Below, in pieces: positions 46,825 to 61,400 of a DNA stretch of 64,000 nt (the stretch's first letter is position 1; every line of letters starts with the position of its first letter). Position numbers and translations under genes: made by a program. Source of the stretch: Microglena sp. YARC (taxonomy: Eukaryota; Chlorophyta; Chlorophyceae; Chlamydomonadales; Chlamydomonadaceae); assembly GCA_022414725.1 (NCBI GenBank), contig JAJSRW010001511.1, forward strand, positions 1 through 64,000, in the 5' to 3' direction. The notes beneath the pieces are model-generated. The model was not told the origin of the DNA. It saw only the letters and a program-made list of their open reading frames with translations, and ran no database searches.

Positions 46825-49800
46825 AGTGTGGTGTTTGTGTGGTGTGGTGTGTGTGTCAGCCTTGTTGTTTTTGTCTGCATCACAGTCACCACCGTAACCA
46901 CCCTCACCAGCATGCTATCTTTAAAAAACAAATGTTTATATCAAAAACATTAAATTGCTACCCACCCAGTGTAGAGGTAACAGCAGGTCCCATGTCCATG
47001 CTCTTCACAGTGGCAGCTAGGGTGCACATGGAGTAAGCCCTAGATGCTTTGACACATGGACATCCAAATCATGCGCTAGATTGCAGAATGCGCTTTAAGC
47101 ATGTATATAGTATTGAGATAGAAAGAAGCTACCCACCCAGTGTGGAGGTAACTGCAGGGCCCAGGTCCATGCTCTCCACAGTGGCAGCTAGGGTGCACAT
47201 GGAGTAAGCCCTAGATGCTTTGACACATGGACATCCAAATCAGCCGCTAGATTGCAGAATTAGCTTACATGTGGGTAGCTTTATCCAGAAAACTTTTGCC
47301 TTTCAAGAATGCTTATAACATTACAAAAATGCTACCCACCTTTTTTCTATTAAAAACATTGAATGCTACCCACCTTTTTTCTATTAAAAACATTGAATGC
47401 TACCCACCTTTTTTCTATTAAAAACATTGAATTCTACCCACCTTTTTTCTATTAAAAACATTGAATGCTACCCACCTTTTTTTCTATTAAAAACATTGAA
47501 TGCTTACCCACCTTTTTTCTATTAAAAACATTGAATGCTACCCACCTTTTTTTCTATTAAAAACATTGAATGCTACCCACCTTTTTTCTATTAAAAACAT
47601 TGAATGCTACCCACCTTTTTTTCTATTAAAAACATTGAATGCTACCCACCTTTTTTCTATTAATATCATTGAATGCTACCCACCTTTTTTCTATTAAAAA
47701 CGTGAAATGCCACCCACCTTTTTCTATTAAAAACATTAAAAACTACCCACCCAGGGTACAGGTCACTCCAGGTCCCAGGTCCATGCTCTTCACAGTGGCA
47801 GCTAGGGTGCACATGGAGTAAGCCCTAGATGCTTCGAAATATGTTAAAATCCAAATAATCCGCTTAATTGCAAAAGTGCGCTCAAATGTGGGTAGCTTGT
47901 TCCAGAAAGGTTCCGCCTTTCAAGAATGTTTTTAGCATTCAGAAGAAATTTGCGACCCACCTTTTTTCTATTAAAAACATTGAAAACTACGCACCCAGTG
48001 TAGAGGTAACACCAGGTCCCATGTCCATGCTCTTCACAGTGGCAGCTAGGGTGCACATGGAGTAAGCCCTAGATGTCTGGGTGAGGGCGGCCTCTGACTC
48101 AGCAGCCAGAGAGCCATTGTCAAGGATGTTGATGATGTCGATGATCTCGGCAAATCCGTCGAAAAACTTGGCATCGTCAGTGATGGTGAGAAGGTCCTGG
48201 GGTGAGGGGTGAGGAGGGGTGGGGGTGGGTGAGATGGGGGTGGGTTAGATGGGGGTGGTGAGGGTGAGGGGGTTAAGGGTGAGGGTGAGGTGAGGAGAAG
48301 GGAGGAGGAGCCAGAGAGCTGCTGTCGAGGATGTTGATGATGTGGATGATCTCGGCAAATCCGTTGAAAAAACTTGGCATCGTCAGTGACGGTGAGAAGG
48401 TCCTGGGAGGAGAGGAGGGGGTGAGGTGCAAGTGAGGGGTGTGGGTAGGGGATGGGATGGGATGGGGGGGGGGGGGGGGGGGGGGGAGGAGAGCTGGTGG
48501 GTGGTGGGGAGGGTGGAGGATGCTGTCGGCTACTCAGTCGAAGAACTTGGCATCGTCAGTGACGGTGAGAAGGTCCTGGGAGGAGAGGAGCGGGTTAGGT
48601 GCAAGTGAGGGGTGTGGGGGTAGGGGATGGGATGGGATGGGGGGGGGGGGGGGGGGGGGGGAGGAGAGCTGTGTGGGTGGTGGGGAGGGTGGAGAGGATG
48701 CTGTCGGCTACTCCAGTCGAAGAACTTGGCATCGTCAGTGACGGTGAGAAGGTCCTGGGAGGAGAGGAGGGGGTGAGGTGCAAGTGAGGGGTGTGGGGTA
48801 GGGGATGGGATGGGATGGGGGGGGGGGGGGGGGGGAGGAGAGCTGGTGGGTGGTGGGGAGGGTGGAGGATGCTGTCGGCTACTCCCAGTCGAAGAACTTG
48901 GCATCGTCCAGTGACGGTGTGAGAAGGTCCTGGAGGAGAGGAGGGGGTGAGGTGCAAGTGAGGGGTGTGGGGTAGGGGATGGCGATGGAGGATGGGGGGG
49001 GGGGATGGGGGGAGGGGGGGAGGAAGCTGGTGGGTGGTGGGGAGGGTGGGAGGATGCTGTCGGCTACTCAGTCGAAAAACTGGCATCGTCAGTTACCACG
49101 GTGAGAAGGTTCCTGGGAGGAGAGGGGCAGGGGGTGAGGTGCAAGTGAGGCGGGCGTGTGGTAGGGGGAATGGATGATGGGGGGGGGGGGGGGGGGGGAG
49201 GAAGAGCTGGTGGGTGGTGGGGGAGGGTGGAGGATGCTGTCGGCTACTCGAGTCGAAGAACTTGGCATCGTCAGTGACCGGTGAGAAGGTCCTGGGAGGA
49301 GAAGGGGGGGTGAGGGGTGGGTGAAAGGGTGTGTGTGTGTGGGGGGGGGCGGGATGGGGGGAAGGGGGGGGGGGGGTGGGGGGGATAGAGCCATGTGGGA
49401 GGTGGGAAATGGGGGGGGGGAGGGGGAAGTCTGGTAGCTCCGGCGAAAGAACGTTTCATTGTCATTGACGGCGAGCAGATCCAGGAGAGGTGGGGATGAG
49501 GGTGGGTGAGACGGGGTGAGGGGAGGGGCATGGGGGGGGGGGGGGTAGAGCAGGTGGTTTGTGGAGACACCACCCTGCCTGCCATCGCCCTCCTTACCAC
49601 ACACACTCCCCACCCCACCCCCCCCAAACACACTCCCCACCCCACCCCACCCCCCATACACACACCAACACACACACCTTGACCAAAGTTGTGAGGTGTG
49701 CCACCTTCTCCGCCGCATTCAGCTCGCCCAAACCTGCCCGCCATTGACCTCCTCACCACGCACTGTCGCAATCAACCCTAAGGCCACAAGGGCGGTTTCC

Positions 49801-52800
49801 AAAATCTGCCCCCCCCGCCCCTCACCCCATACACACTTACCCCCCCACACACCCCCCACACACACACCCCCTAGCACACACCTTGACCCAAAGTTGTGAG
49901 GTGTGCCACCTTCTCCCCCGCATTCAGCTCGTTCACCCTGCCCGTCATTGCCTCCTTACCACACACATACCCCTCCACTCACCCCCACCCCAACACAATT
50001 ACCCCACACACATTCACACACTTCCCCCCCCCCCCCCCCCCCCCCCCCCGCCCCCCCACCCCCCCCCCCCCCCCCCCCCCCAACACACACCTTGACCAAA
50101 GTTGTGAGGTGTGCCACCTTCTCCCCCGCATTCAGCTCGTTCACCCTGCCCGTCATTGCCTCCTTTACCACACACATACCCCTCCACTCACCCCCACCCC
50201 AACACAATACCCCCACACACACATTCACACACTTCCCCCCCCCCCCCCCCCCCCCCAAAAACACACACCTTGACCAAAGTTGTGAGGTGTGCCACCTTCC
50301 CCCGCATTCAGCTCGTTCACCCTGCCTGTCATTGCCTCCTTAACCACACACATACCCCTCCACTCACCCCCACCCCAACACAATTACCCCACCACACATT
50401 CACACACTTCCCCCCCCCCCCCCCCCCCCAAACACACACCTGACCAAGGTTGTAAGGTGTGCCACCTTCTCCGCCGCATTCAGCTCCTCCACCCTGCCTG
50501 CCATTGCCTCCTTAGCACGCACTGTCGCCTCAACCTTAAGACCAGCAAGGCGCGTTTCCAAAGCCGCCGATACCTGCTTTGCTGCACAGCAGCACTAGCA
50601 TCGCTAGCTGCCTCCTCTACAACCTGAAGGTGTGTGTGTGGGGGGGGTGGGGTGGGAGGTAGGGGGGAGTGATAGTTGTGAGGGGTGAAGGTCGGGGTGG
50701 GGGGGGGTATCGTGTGCATGGGTGGGGGGGCGGGGGGGGTGGGGGTGGGGTGGGGAGGTGGGGGGGCCAGACCATGAGTGGGTAGGTGGGGGGTGGGGGG
50801 GCGAGGGTTGGATGAGTGGCTAGGTTGGTGTTGCAAGGGCAGTAAACTTCCTAAGCCGCCATGCCTGCCTTGCTGCACAGCGAGCACTAGCCATCGCTGG
50901 CTGCCTCCTCTACAACCTGAGGAGGGTTTGGAGGTGGGGGGGGGGGGGGGAGGGGTAGGATGGGTGCGGGTAGGTGGAGGGGAGGTGTAACTGGTGAGTG
51001 GTGGGAGTGTAGTCGGGTGTGGGGTGGAGGATGGGATGAGTGCTAGGTTGTGTTGTAAGAAGCAGTCGTTGCCAGCACTGCATTGCAGGCTGCCTCCTCA
51101 ACACAACCTGAAGGGTGCGGTGGAAGGTGGTGGTGGTGTGTGTGTGTGGGGGGGGGTAGGATGGGTGGTAGGTGAGGTGGCGGTGAAGGTGAGGTGGTGG
51201 GAGTGTAGGTCGGGGAGGGCGGTGCGAATCGGTGGGATGAGTGGCTAGGTGGTTGTAAGAGCAGTTTGCCAAGCACTTGCATTGCAGGCTGCCTCCCTCA
51301 AACAACCTGAGGGGGGGGGTTGAAGGTGGTGATGGGGGGGTACACGGGAGGTGGGTGGTAATGGGTGGTAGGTGGAGGTGCCGGTGAAGGTGAGGTGGTG
51401 GGAGTGTAGGTCGCCCGCCAGTGTGGGGGTGGAGGTGGGATGAGTGGCTAGGTGGTGTTGTAAGAGCAGTTTGCAGCACTTGCATTGCAGGCTGCCTCCT
51501 TCAAAACACCTGGAGGAGTGGGGTGGAGGTGGTGGTGGGTTTACGGATAGGATGAGTGGGTAGACACACACACACAAGTTAGGTTGGGGTGGCGGTGGGG
51601 TGGGGACGTGGGGTGGTTTGAGGTGGGTTGGGTTGGTTTAATGTGGGTTGGGTGGCCGGAGGGTGGAGTGTTCGTAGAGATAAGTGGGTAGACACACACA
51701 GACAGACACACACTGACACAGAAACATACACAGATACACAGACAGACTCGAACACAGAGATGCACACACCTACACCGACACAGAAACATACAAAGATACA
51801 CACGCACACAGAAACAAACCAATTGAAAGACACATTACACAAAGAAACAAAAAATACACACACACACACCAACACAAACACACACCGACACCATACACAG
51901 ATTACACACACGACAGATACACAGACTATACACACACAGAAAACAAAACAATCACACAGAAGCCACACACATAGGACACAGAAGCAAAGCATATACCCAT
52001 TTCGCATTCTCACTTGCGGTTGCAATCGTTCTGCATCACATACATTCCATTGTATGTCAGCAGCTGGTGGGAATAGACACAGTCACAGACACATACACAG
52101 ATACACAGAAGTTCATAAACTAACAGACACAACACTCAGTAAACAATACACAGAGACGCAGACACAGAAACAAAGCATACCTTCTGCATGCGGTTGCGCT
52201 CATTCTGGATGTCAACAGCAGTGGGAATAGACACAGTCACAGACACATACACAGATACACTGAGTCATAAACTAACAGACAAACGCACTAGTAACAATAC
52301 ACAGAGACGCAAAACAGAAGCAAAGCATACCTTCGCATGCGGTTGCAATCGTTTCTGCATGGGCAGCAGCAGTGGGAATAGACAGTCACAGACCAAATAC
52401 AGAGATACACTGAGTCCATAAACTTACAGACACACACTATAAGCTAACAATAACCCACGGACGCAAAACACAGAAGCCAAAGCATACCTTCTGCCATGCG
52501 GTTGCCGCTCGATTCTGCATGTCAGCAGCAGTGGGGATAGACACAGTCACCAGACACACACATAAAGATACACAGAGTCATAAACTCTACAGACACACAC
52601 AAGTAACACCATACCACACGGACGGCAAACACAGAAGCAAAGCATACCTTCTGCATGCGGTTGCGCTCGTTCTGCATGTCAGCAGCAGTGGGGATAGACA
52701 CAGTCACAGACACACATAAAGATACACAGAGTCATAAACTTACAGACACACACAGTAACAATACCCACGGACGCAAACACAGAAGCAAAGCATACCTTCT

Positions 52801-55389
52801 GCATGCGGTTGCGCTCGTTCTGCATGTCAGCAGCAGTGGGGATAGACACAGTCACAGACACACATAAAGATACACAGAGGCATAAACAAACAGACACACA
52901 CAGTAACAATACCCACGGACGCAAACACAGAAGCAAAGCATACCTTCTGCATGCGGTTGCGCTCGTTCTGCATGTCAGCAGCAGTGGGGATAGACACAGT
53001 CACAGACACACATAAAGATACACAGAGGCATAAACAAACAGATACACACAGTAACAATACACAGAGACGCAAACACAGGAACAAAGCATACCTTTCGCAT
53101 GCGGTTACGCTCGTTCTGGATGTCAGCAGCAGTGGCAACAGGGGGCTCTGCGTTCTTGACATAAGACTCGTCGCCTGTGATGTTGGTGAGGATTTAAATG
53201 AGTTGTCGTATAGAATTAAAATAGGTTTAACATAGGATTAACATAGGATTAGCACATGCTTAACAAGAGCTTCAGAAAATGTTTGAAAGAGTTTAACAAG
53301 AGCTTCTGAGACTCTTGACACAAACTCGTCATCTGTTGGTGTGGTGGGGTTCAAGTATGTTTAAAATAGGCTTTAAAATGGGTTTATGTTGCGTAGTTTT
53401 ACAAAAGTTTACACAAGAGCTTCAGAGGAGGTTTAACAGAGGTGTAAAAGAGGTTTATAGAGGTGTAAAAGAGGTTTAACAGAGGTGTACAGAGGTTTAA
53501 CAGAGGTTTACAGAGGTGTAAAAGAGGTTTAACAGAGGTGTACAAGAGGTTAAAAAGAGTTTTAACAGGGGTTTAAAAGAGGATTAATAAGGGCACCACA
53601 AGAGGTTTAAAAGAGATTTCAGAAGAGGTCCAGAAGAGGTTTAAAAGAGCTTTGCCAGAGGTTTAAAAAAGGTTTTAAAGAGTTTTACAAGAGGTTGACA
53701 GCTTTTTAAACCTATTGTAAAGTTTCTTCTGGTTATATATTGTAACATTTCTTCTGATAGATTTCTAGATAGATTTCTAGATAGATTTCTTCTGATAGAT
53801 TTTGAGATAGATTTCTTCTGGGGGATTAGCAGAGGCTCATAACAGAGGTTTAAAAGAGGTTTAAAAAGAGCTTTAGAAGAGCTTCAAAAGAGGTTTGAAA
53901 GAGTTTTCAGAAGAGATTACGAGGTTTAAAAGGGGTTTCAGAAGAGGTCCAGAAGAGGTCCAGAAGAGGTTAAGAAGAGCTTTACAAGAGGTTTAAAAAA
54001 GGTTTATAAGAGTTTTCACAAGAGTTTCAGAAGAGGTTCAGAAGAGGTTTATAAGAGCTTTACAAGAGGTTTAAAAAAGGTTTACAAGAGTTTTCACAAG
54101 AGTTTTCAGAAGAGGATCAGAGGGTTTAAAAGAGGTTTAAAGAGGTTTAAAGAGGTTATAAAAGAGCTATCCAAGAGGTTTGAAGAGGTTTTAAATACTT
54201 TTTGATAGCTGCAGTTCAAAATATATATAGCAGCTCATCGGTGATGTTGGTGAGAATGCCAGCTACCAAAGACTTGACGATCTCGTCATCTGTCTTATTA
54301 AGAGCGGCCAGGGCAGCCTTGTCCTCAGCCTCAACTAGGAGCAGACACACTCACGCATTCAATCTATATATACACACACATTCAATGTATAGCAGCACAC
54401 CTGTGATGTTGGTGAGAATGCCAGCTACCAGCGACTTGACGATCTCGTCATCTGTCTTGTTCAGGGCGGCCAGGACAGCCACAAACAGGGCAGACACACA
54501 CACAGATACACACACATTGAAAAATATATAGCAGCTCACCTGTGATGTTGGTGAGGATGCCAGCTACCATCGACTTGACGATCTCGTTGTCTGTCTTGTT
54601 AAGAGCAGCCTAGGCAGCCACAAACAGGGCAGACACAGATACACACACATTGAAAAATATATAGCAGCTCACCAGTTTTGTCTTGGTTGACGATGCAGCT
54701 ACCAGCGACTTGACAACCTCGTCGTCTGTCTTGTTCAGGGCGGCCTGGGCAGCCACAAACAGGGCAGACACACACACAGATACACACACATTTAAAAATG
54801 TATAGCAGCACACCTGTGATGTTGGTGAGGATGCCGGCTACCAGCGACTTGACAATCTCGTCGTCTGTCTTGTTCAGGGCAGCCAGGGCAGACACAAACA
54901 GGGTAGACACAAACACAGATACACACACATTTAATAATATGTTTGAAGCACACCTGTGATGTTGGTGAGGATGCCAGCAACCAGCGACTTGACGATCTCT
55001 TCGCCTGTCTTGTTCAGGGCGGCCAGGGCAGCCTTGTCCTCGGCCTCGGCTAGGAGCTGGGGCAGGGCTGCGGCAGCCATCGCACTAGCAAGCTGAGTGG
55101 CGGCCATAGCTGGCTGGCTGCTGCTCAAACCAGTGCTCAACTCCTCGGGGACTGTAGAGTGTGATGGTGGTGGTGGTGGGGTGGTGGGTGGTGGTGGGGT
55201 GGGTGGGGGTGGTGGTTGGTGGGTGGTGGTGGGGGTGAGAGGGGTAAATAAGAATAAAACAACTCAACCTCAAATTCGATGAGTGCACATAGCTTTGGGC
55301 GGGATGCTGCTAACAGCCTGGCTTAGCTCCTCAGTACCGGGGCTCTCCGATTCAAAAAAAAAAAAAATGAATATGATAATAATAATTAC

Positions 55390-55430
<41 letters not shown>

Positions 55431-58400
55431 GATAATGCAAAAAACTCACCCTCATAGTCGATGAGTTCACAGAGCTTGGGCAGGATGCAGTTTACAGCCT
55501 GGCTCAGCTCCTCATACAGTACAGGCTCGCCGCAGAACAAACAAAACATAATACGATCAAAAAACAACAAATGACGCTCAGCTTGAGCCAGCAACAATTG
55601 ATGATGATGATGCAAAAAGCTAAAAGTCGATGAGATTCACTAAAAACCACCTAAAGATGCAGGATGCAGTTTACAGCCTGGCTCAGCTCTCCTCAGACTG
55701 GCTTCGCAATAATGCAACAAAAAAAGAATTGACGATGATGATGATGAGTAATGCAAAAAACTCACCCTCAAAGATCGATTCCTCACAGAGTTCACAGATG
55801 CTTGGGCAGGATGCAGATTTTACAGCCTGGCTCAGACTCCTCAGTACCGGCTTGCCAGCACACAAAAAAAAATGACGATGATGATGATGATGCATGAAGA
55901 TACAAAACTCACCCTCAAAGTCGATGAGTTCACAGAGCTTGGGCAGGATGCAGATTACAGCCTGGCTCAGCTCCTCAGTACCGGCTCGCCAGCACACAAA
56001 AAAAAATGATGATGATGATGATGATGATGATACAAAAACTCACCCTCAAAGTCGATGAGTTCACAGAGCTTGGGCAGGATGCAGTTTACAGCCTGGCTCA
56101 GCTCCTCAGTACCGGGCTTGCCAGCACACAAAAAAAAAATGACGATGATGATGATGATGATGATGATACAAAAACTCCACCCTCAAAGTCGATGAGTTCA
56201 CAGAGCTTGGGCAGGATGCAGTTTACAGCCTGGCTCAGCTCCTCAGTACCGGCTGCCAGGTTCACACAAAAAAAAAATGATGACTGATATGATGATGATC
56301 GATGATACAAACATCTCACCCTCAAGAGTCGATGAGTTCACAGAGCTTGGGCAGGATGCAGATTACAGCCTACACATGCTCCTCACGCCGCTCGCTCAGC
56401 ACCGACCAGCGCGACAAAAAAATGACTATGATATGATGATGATGATGATATCGATACAAAAACTCACCTCAAAAAGTCGATGAGTTCACAGAGCTTGGGC
56501 AGGATGCAGTTTACAGCCTGGTAGCATGATGGCTCCTCAGTACGGGGCGTGCTCAGCTCCTCAGTAAACACTCCACACTCAAAGTCACTTGGGCGCAGAT
56601 TACAGCCCTGGCTCAGCTACTATGTTACGGGGTCGCCAGGCACACAAAAAAATGATAGAGGATGGAATGAGATGATGATGATCAACAAAACTCACCCCAA
56701 TGTCTGATGAAACATGAGCTTGGGCCAGGATGCAGCCTTGGCTCATTCTCCTCAGTGATGACCGATGATGATGATGATGATACAAAACTCACCCTCAATG
56801 TCGACTGAGGTTCACAGAGCTATGGGCAGGATGCAGATTACAGCCTGGCTCAAACTCCTCCAGTACTGGGCTCGCCCCAGCAGCAAAAACACAGAATGAC
56901 GATGAGATTGATGATTGATGATAATGCACAAAACTCAAAAGTCTGATGAGTGCACAGGAGTCAATGCACAGCCTGAGTACCCGTTTACAGCAAAAAATAC
57001 ACATGCGATCATCAACTAAAAGCAAGCTTTCACCTCAAAGTCGATTGATTCACAGGATCCATGGGGGCACACAACGAGCAGTTTACAGCTGGCTCAGCGC
57101 TCCTCAGACTCTCTGAGCAACAAAAGACAAAATACGATGATAGATGACAATGAAAAGTCACCTCAAAGTGCGATGAGTTCACACGCAAGTTGGTGCAGGA
57201 TATGCAGTTTTTCCGTACAGCTGGCCTGCGAGTTCTCAGTGCTCAAAAAGGATGAATGATGATGAGATGTAGTGATGATTGATGAGTATGAGATTAACTC
57301 TGAAGGATGCCCGCTGGGCTGCGCAGCTCTCGCAAACAAAAAAAGTGAGATGGATGATGATGATTGAGTAATGCATGAGAGCTCAGTCACTCACGATAGC
57401 AGAGCATCACAGGCAGTGATGATGACATGATGCAAACAAACTCACCCTCCAAAGTCGATGAGTTCACAGAGCTGGGCAGGATGCAGTTACAGCCTGGCTC
57501 AGCTCCTCAGTACTCTGCCAAGCCTTGATCGGCTCCGTCAGTACGTGGGCTGCGCCAGAGCAAAACAAATGCGCATGATGATGGATGATGAGTATGCAAC
57601 CTGCAAGGTGAGATTGAGTCACCGATGAAGATTTAGCTAGAGCCTGGCCTGCATGCCTCTAGTACTGGGGATCGCTCACGCGAGCAAAAAGGAAAACTGA
57701 TAATGATGAGTATATCAAACATCGATGAGATTCCAGGATGCATGCCTAAAAACCAACTCTGCTCAGTATATGATGGACGATGAGTGTGACAAAAGACACT
57801 CCACCTCAGTTGAAGAGTGTCGCTGGCTGGCGGCTCCTCCGATATCGCAGAGCAGACGATTGACTAGAGCTTGGCCTGCTCCACCTCAGGAGCAAGCAAA
57901 AGAAAATGCGATGATGACTGATGGATAATGCAGATGACGATGATTGAATTCATGCAGTATTCCTCGCTCACAAACAAGATGATGTATGAGTTCATGATAA
58001 TGCAAAAGTCCTCTTCGAATGTTACATGAGCTTTTGGGGGGGCCAGAGGATGCAAAGAAGGAAAAGTGAGGATGAGAAGAAATGATAGAGGGATGATGAT
58101 GGATATGCGACAACAGAGTTTGGCGAAACGGGGCGCAGCACACAAAAAAATAAGCGATGATGATGATGAAGATGATGGATGGATGATGACAAAAACTCAC
58201 CCTCAAAGGTACGGCTCAGCTCCTCAGGTGACTGATGCAGCACAACTGATGATGATTGGATGCAAAAACTCACCCTCAAAGTCGATGAGTCACAGAGCTT
58301 GGGCAGGATGCAGTTTACAGCCTGGCAGCTCCTCAGTACCGGGCTGCCACGAAATGGATGATGATATTGCAGATGAGTCACGAGATTGGGCGGATGCAGT

Positions 58401-61400
58401 TTACAGCTGACCTAGATGAAAAAGAATGATTGATGATGATGATTATGCAAAAACTCACCCTCAAAGTCGATGGCTCAGTCAGAGCTCAGCAGAGTGTCTA
58501 GCATTGCTCACAGCTTGGGCAGGATGCAGAACAGCTCCTCAGTACTGGGCTCGCCAGCAGCAAAAAAAAAATGACGATGATTGATTGATTGATGATGATA
58601 CAAACTCACCCTCAAAGTCGATGAGTTCACAGAGCTTAGGGCAGCAGATGCAGCTTACAGCAGCCCTGAACTCGTACTTGGGCTCGCCAGCAACGGGCTT
58701 GCCAAAGAAACAAATGACAATGATTCGATGATTAGACATGATACGGCCCTGGCTCATAATGCATCGCAAAACTCACCCTCACACTCAAAGACAGAGCTCG
58801 ATGAGTTCAGCTCCTGCTCAGGTAGCTTGAGAATTGATAGTTTACAGCCTGGCTCAGCTCCTCAGTACTGGGCTCGCCAGCATGACAAAGGCTTGGGCGG
58901 AAAACAAATGACGATGATGATGATGATGATGATAATGCAAAAACTCACCCTCAAAGTCGATGAGTTCACAGAGCTTGGGCAGGATGCAGTTTACAGCCTG
59001 GCTCAGCTCCTCATGATAATGCACCGGCTCGGCTAAGCCAGCCACAAAAAAACAATGACTGATGATGATTTCACATGATGATGATGATAATGCAAAAAAC
59101 CTCACCTAGCTCAAAGTCGATGAGTTCACAGAGCTTGGGCAGGATGCAGTTTACAGCCTGGCTCAGCTCCTCAGTACTGGGCTCGCCCAGCAAAAAAAAA
59201 ATTGAATGACGATTGATGATGATGATGATAATGCAAAAACTCACCCTCAAAGTCGATGAGTTCACAGAGCTTGAGCAGGATGCAGATTACAGCCTGGCTC
59301 AGCTCCTCAGTACTGGGCTCGCCCAGCAGCAAAAAGAAAATGACGATCGATGATGATGATGATGATGATACAAAAACTCACCCTCAAAGTCGATGAGTTC
59401 ACAGAGCTTGGGCAGGATGCAGTTTACAGCCTGGCTTCAGCTCCTCAGTACCCGGGCTCGCCAGCACAAAAAAAAATGAACGATGATGATGATGATGATT
59501 AATGCAAAAACTCACCCTCAAAGTCGATGAGTTCACAGAGCTTGGGCAGGATGCAGTTTACAGCCTGGCTCAGCTCCTCAGTACTGGGCTCGCCAGCAAC
59601 AAAAAAAAATGACTGCATGATAGATGATGATGATATATGCAAAAAACTCACCCTCAAAGTCGATGAGTTCACAGAGCTTGGGCAGGATGCAGTTTACAGC
59701 CTGGCTCAGCTCCTCAGTACTGGGCTCGCCAGCAACAAAAAAAATGACGAATGATGATGTTAATGCAAAAAACTCACCCTCAAAAGTCGACGAGTTCACA
59801 GATGCTGGCAGGATGCAGTTTACAGGCTGGCAGCCTCCTCCGGGCTTGCCAGCCACACAAAAAAAATACCATCAGCAAACAAAACAAATGACATGACCGA
59901 TGATGATGCAGATGTAATGCACGCTCAATCATGCTTGTGGCAACAGCCTGCCTCAAGTACCGGGCTCACACAAAAAAAAATCGCTCACTCAGATATGATG
60001 ATATGAGACAAACAAAAAAAATGGATGGATGATGAGATGTATGATGAGATACTAAAAACTGACCCTCCAAAGTCGATGAGTTACAGAGTTGGGATTGGCA
60101 GGATGCACAACAGCCTGATGAGCACAAAGAAATATAATCGATATTGATGATGATGATGAAATGATCGATGACAAAAACTCACCCTCAAAGTCGATGAGTT
60201 CACAGAGCTTGGCAGGATGCAGTTTTACAGCCTGCATGCTCAGCTCCTCAGCGAAAAAGAAAGTACTGGGCTCGGCCCATGATGATGATTAACAAAAAAG
60301 AAATACGATTGATGATATGACGCACCCTCATTGATGAGATAATGCGATGATGTTCACGCTCATTTGGAGTTCACGAGCTTGGCAGGATGCAGTTTACAGC
60401 CTGGCTCAGCTCCCTCAGTCCGCGCTTTGCACTGGGCTCGCGGGCTTGCCACAAAAAAAAAAATGATGATGATGATGATGATAATGCAAAAAACTCACCT
60501 TCAAAGTCGATGAGTTCACAAGCTTGGGCAGGATGCATTTACAGCCTGGCTCAACTCCTAGTTAGCCGGGCGTTGTCCAGCGGGGCTCGCCACACAAAAA
60601 AAATGCACGATGATGATGATGATGATGATGATACAAAAACTCACCCTCAAAGTCGATGAGTTCACAGAGCCTTGGGCAGTGCCTGCTCAGGTTTTGTATG
60701 TACTAGGCAACAAAAAAAATGACGATATATCGCCCTAAGTGCAAAATTCCCCTCAAAAGGTCAGATTCTCCTCAGGCTTTGGGCAGATTACTGCCTGGCT
60801 CAGCGTACTCTCGCCAGCGCAAACAAATGACGATGATGATGATGATGATAAAGCAAAAAAACTCACCCTCAATAGGTCGATGAGTTCACAGAGCTTTGGG
60901 CAGGATGCAGATTACAGCCTGCTCCCTTCATACGCTCAGTCGATGATGATGATGTATGATATGATGTCTCACCCCTCTCAATGTATGAGTTTCTGAGCTC
61001 GCAGCCAGCAAAAAAGAAAACTGACGATGATGATGATGATGATGATGAGGATGATACAAAAACACACCCTCAAAGTCGATGAGTTCACAGAGCTTGGGCA
61101 GGATGCAGTTTACAGCCTGGCTCAGCTCCTCAGTTACTGGCTCGCCAGCAGCAAAAAAAAAATATGACGATGATGATGATGATGATAATGCAAAAACTCA
61201 CCCTCAAAGTCGATGAGTTCACAGAGCTTGGGCAGGATGCAGGTTACAGCCTGGCTCAGCTCCTCACATACTACGACCAGGCTCGCCAGCAAAAAAAAAA
61301 ATGACGATGATGATGATGATGATGATAATGCAAAAAACTCACCCTCAAAGTCGATGAGTTCACAGAGCTTGGGCAGGATGCAGTTTACAGCCTGGCTCAG

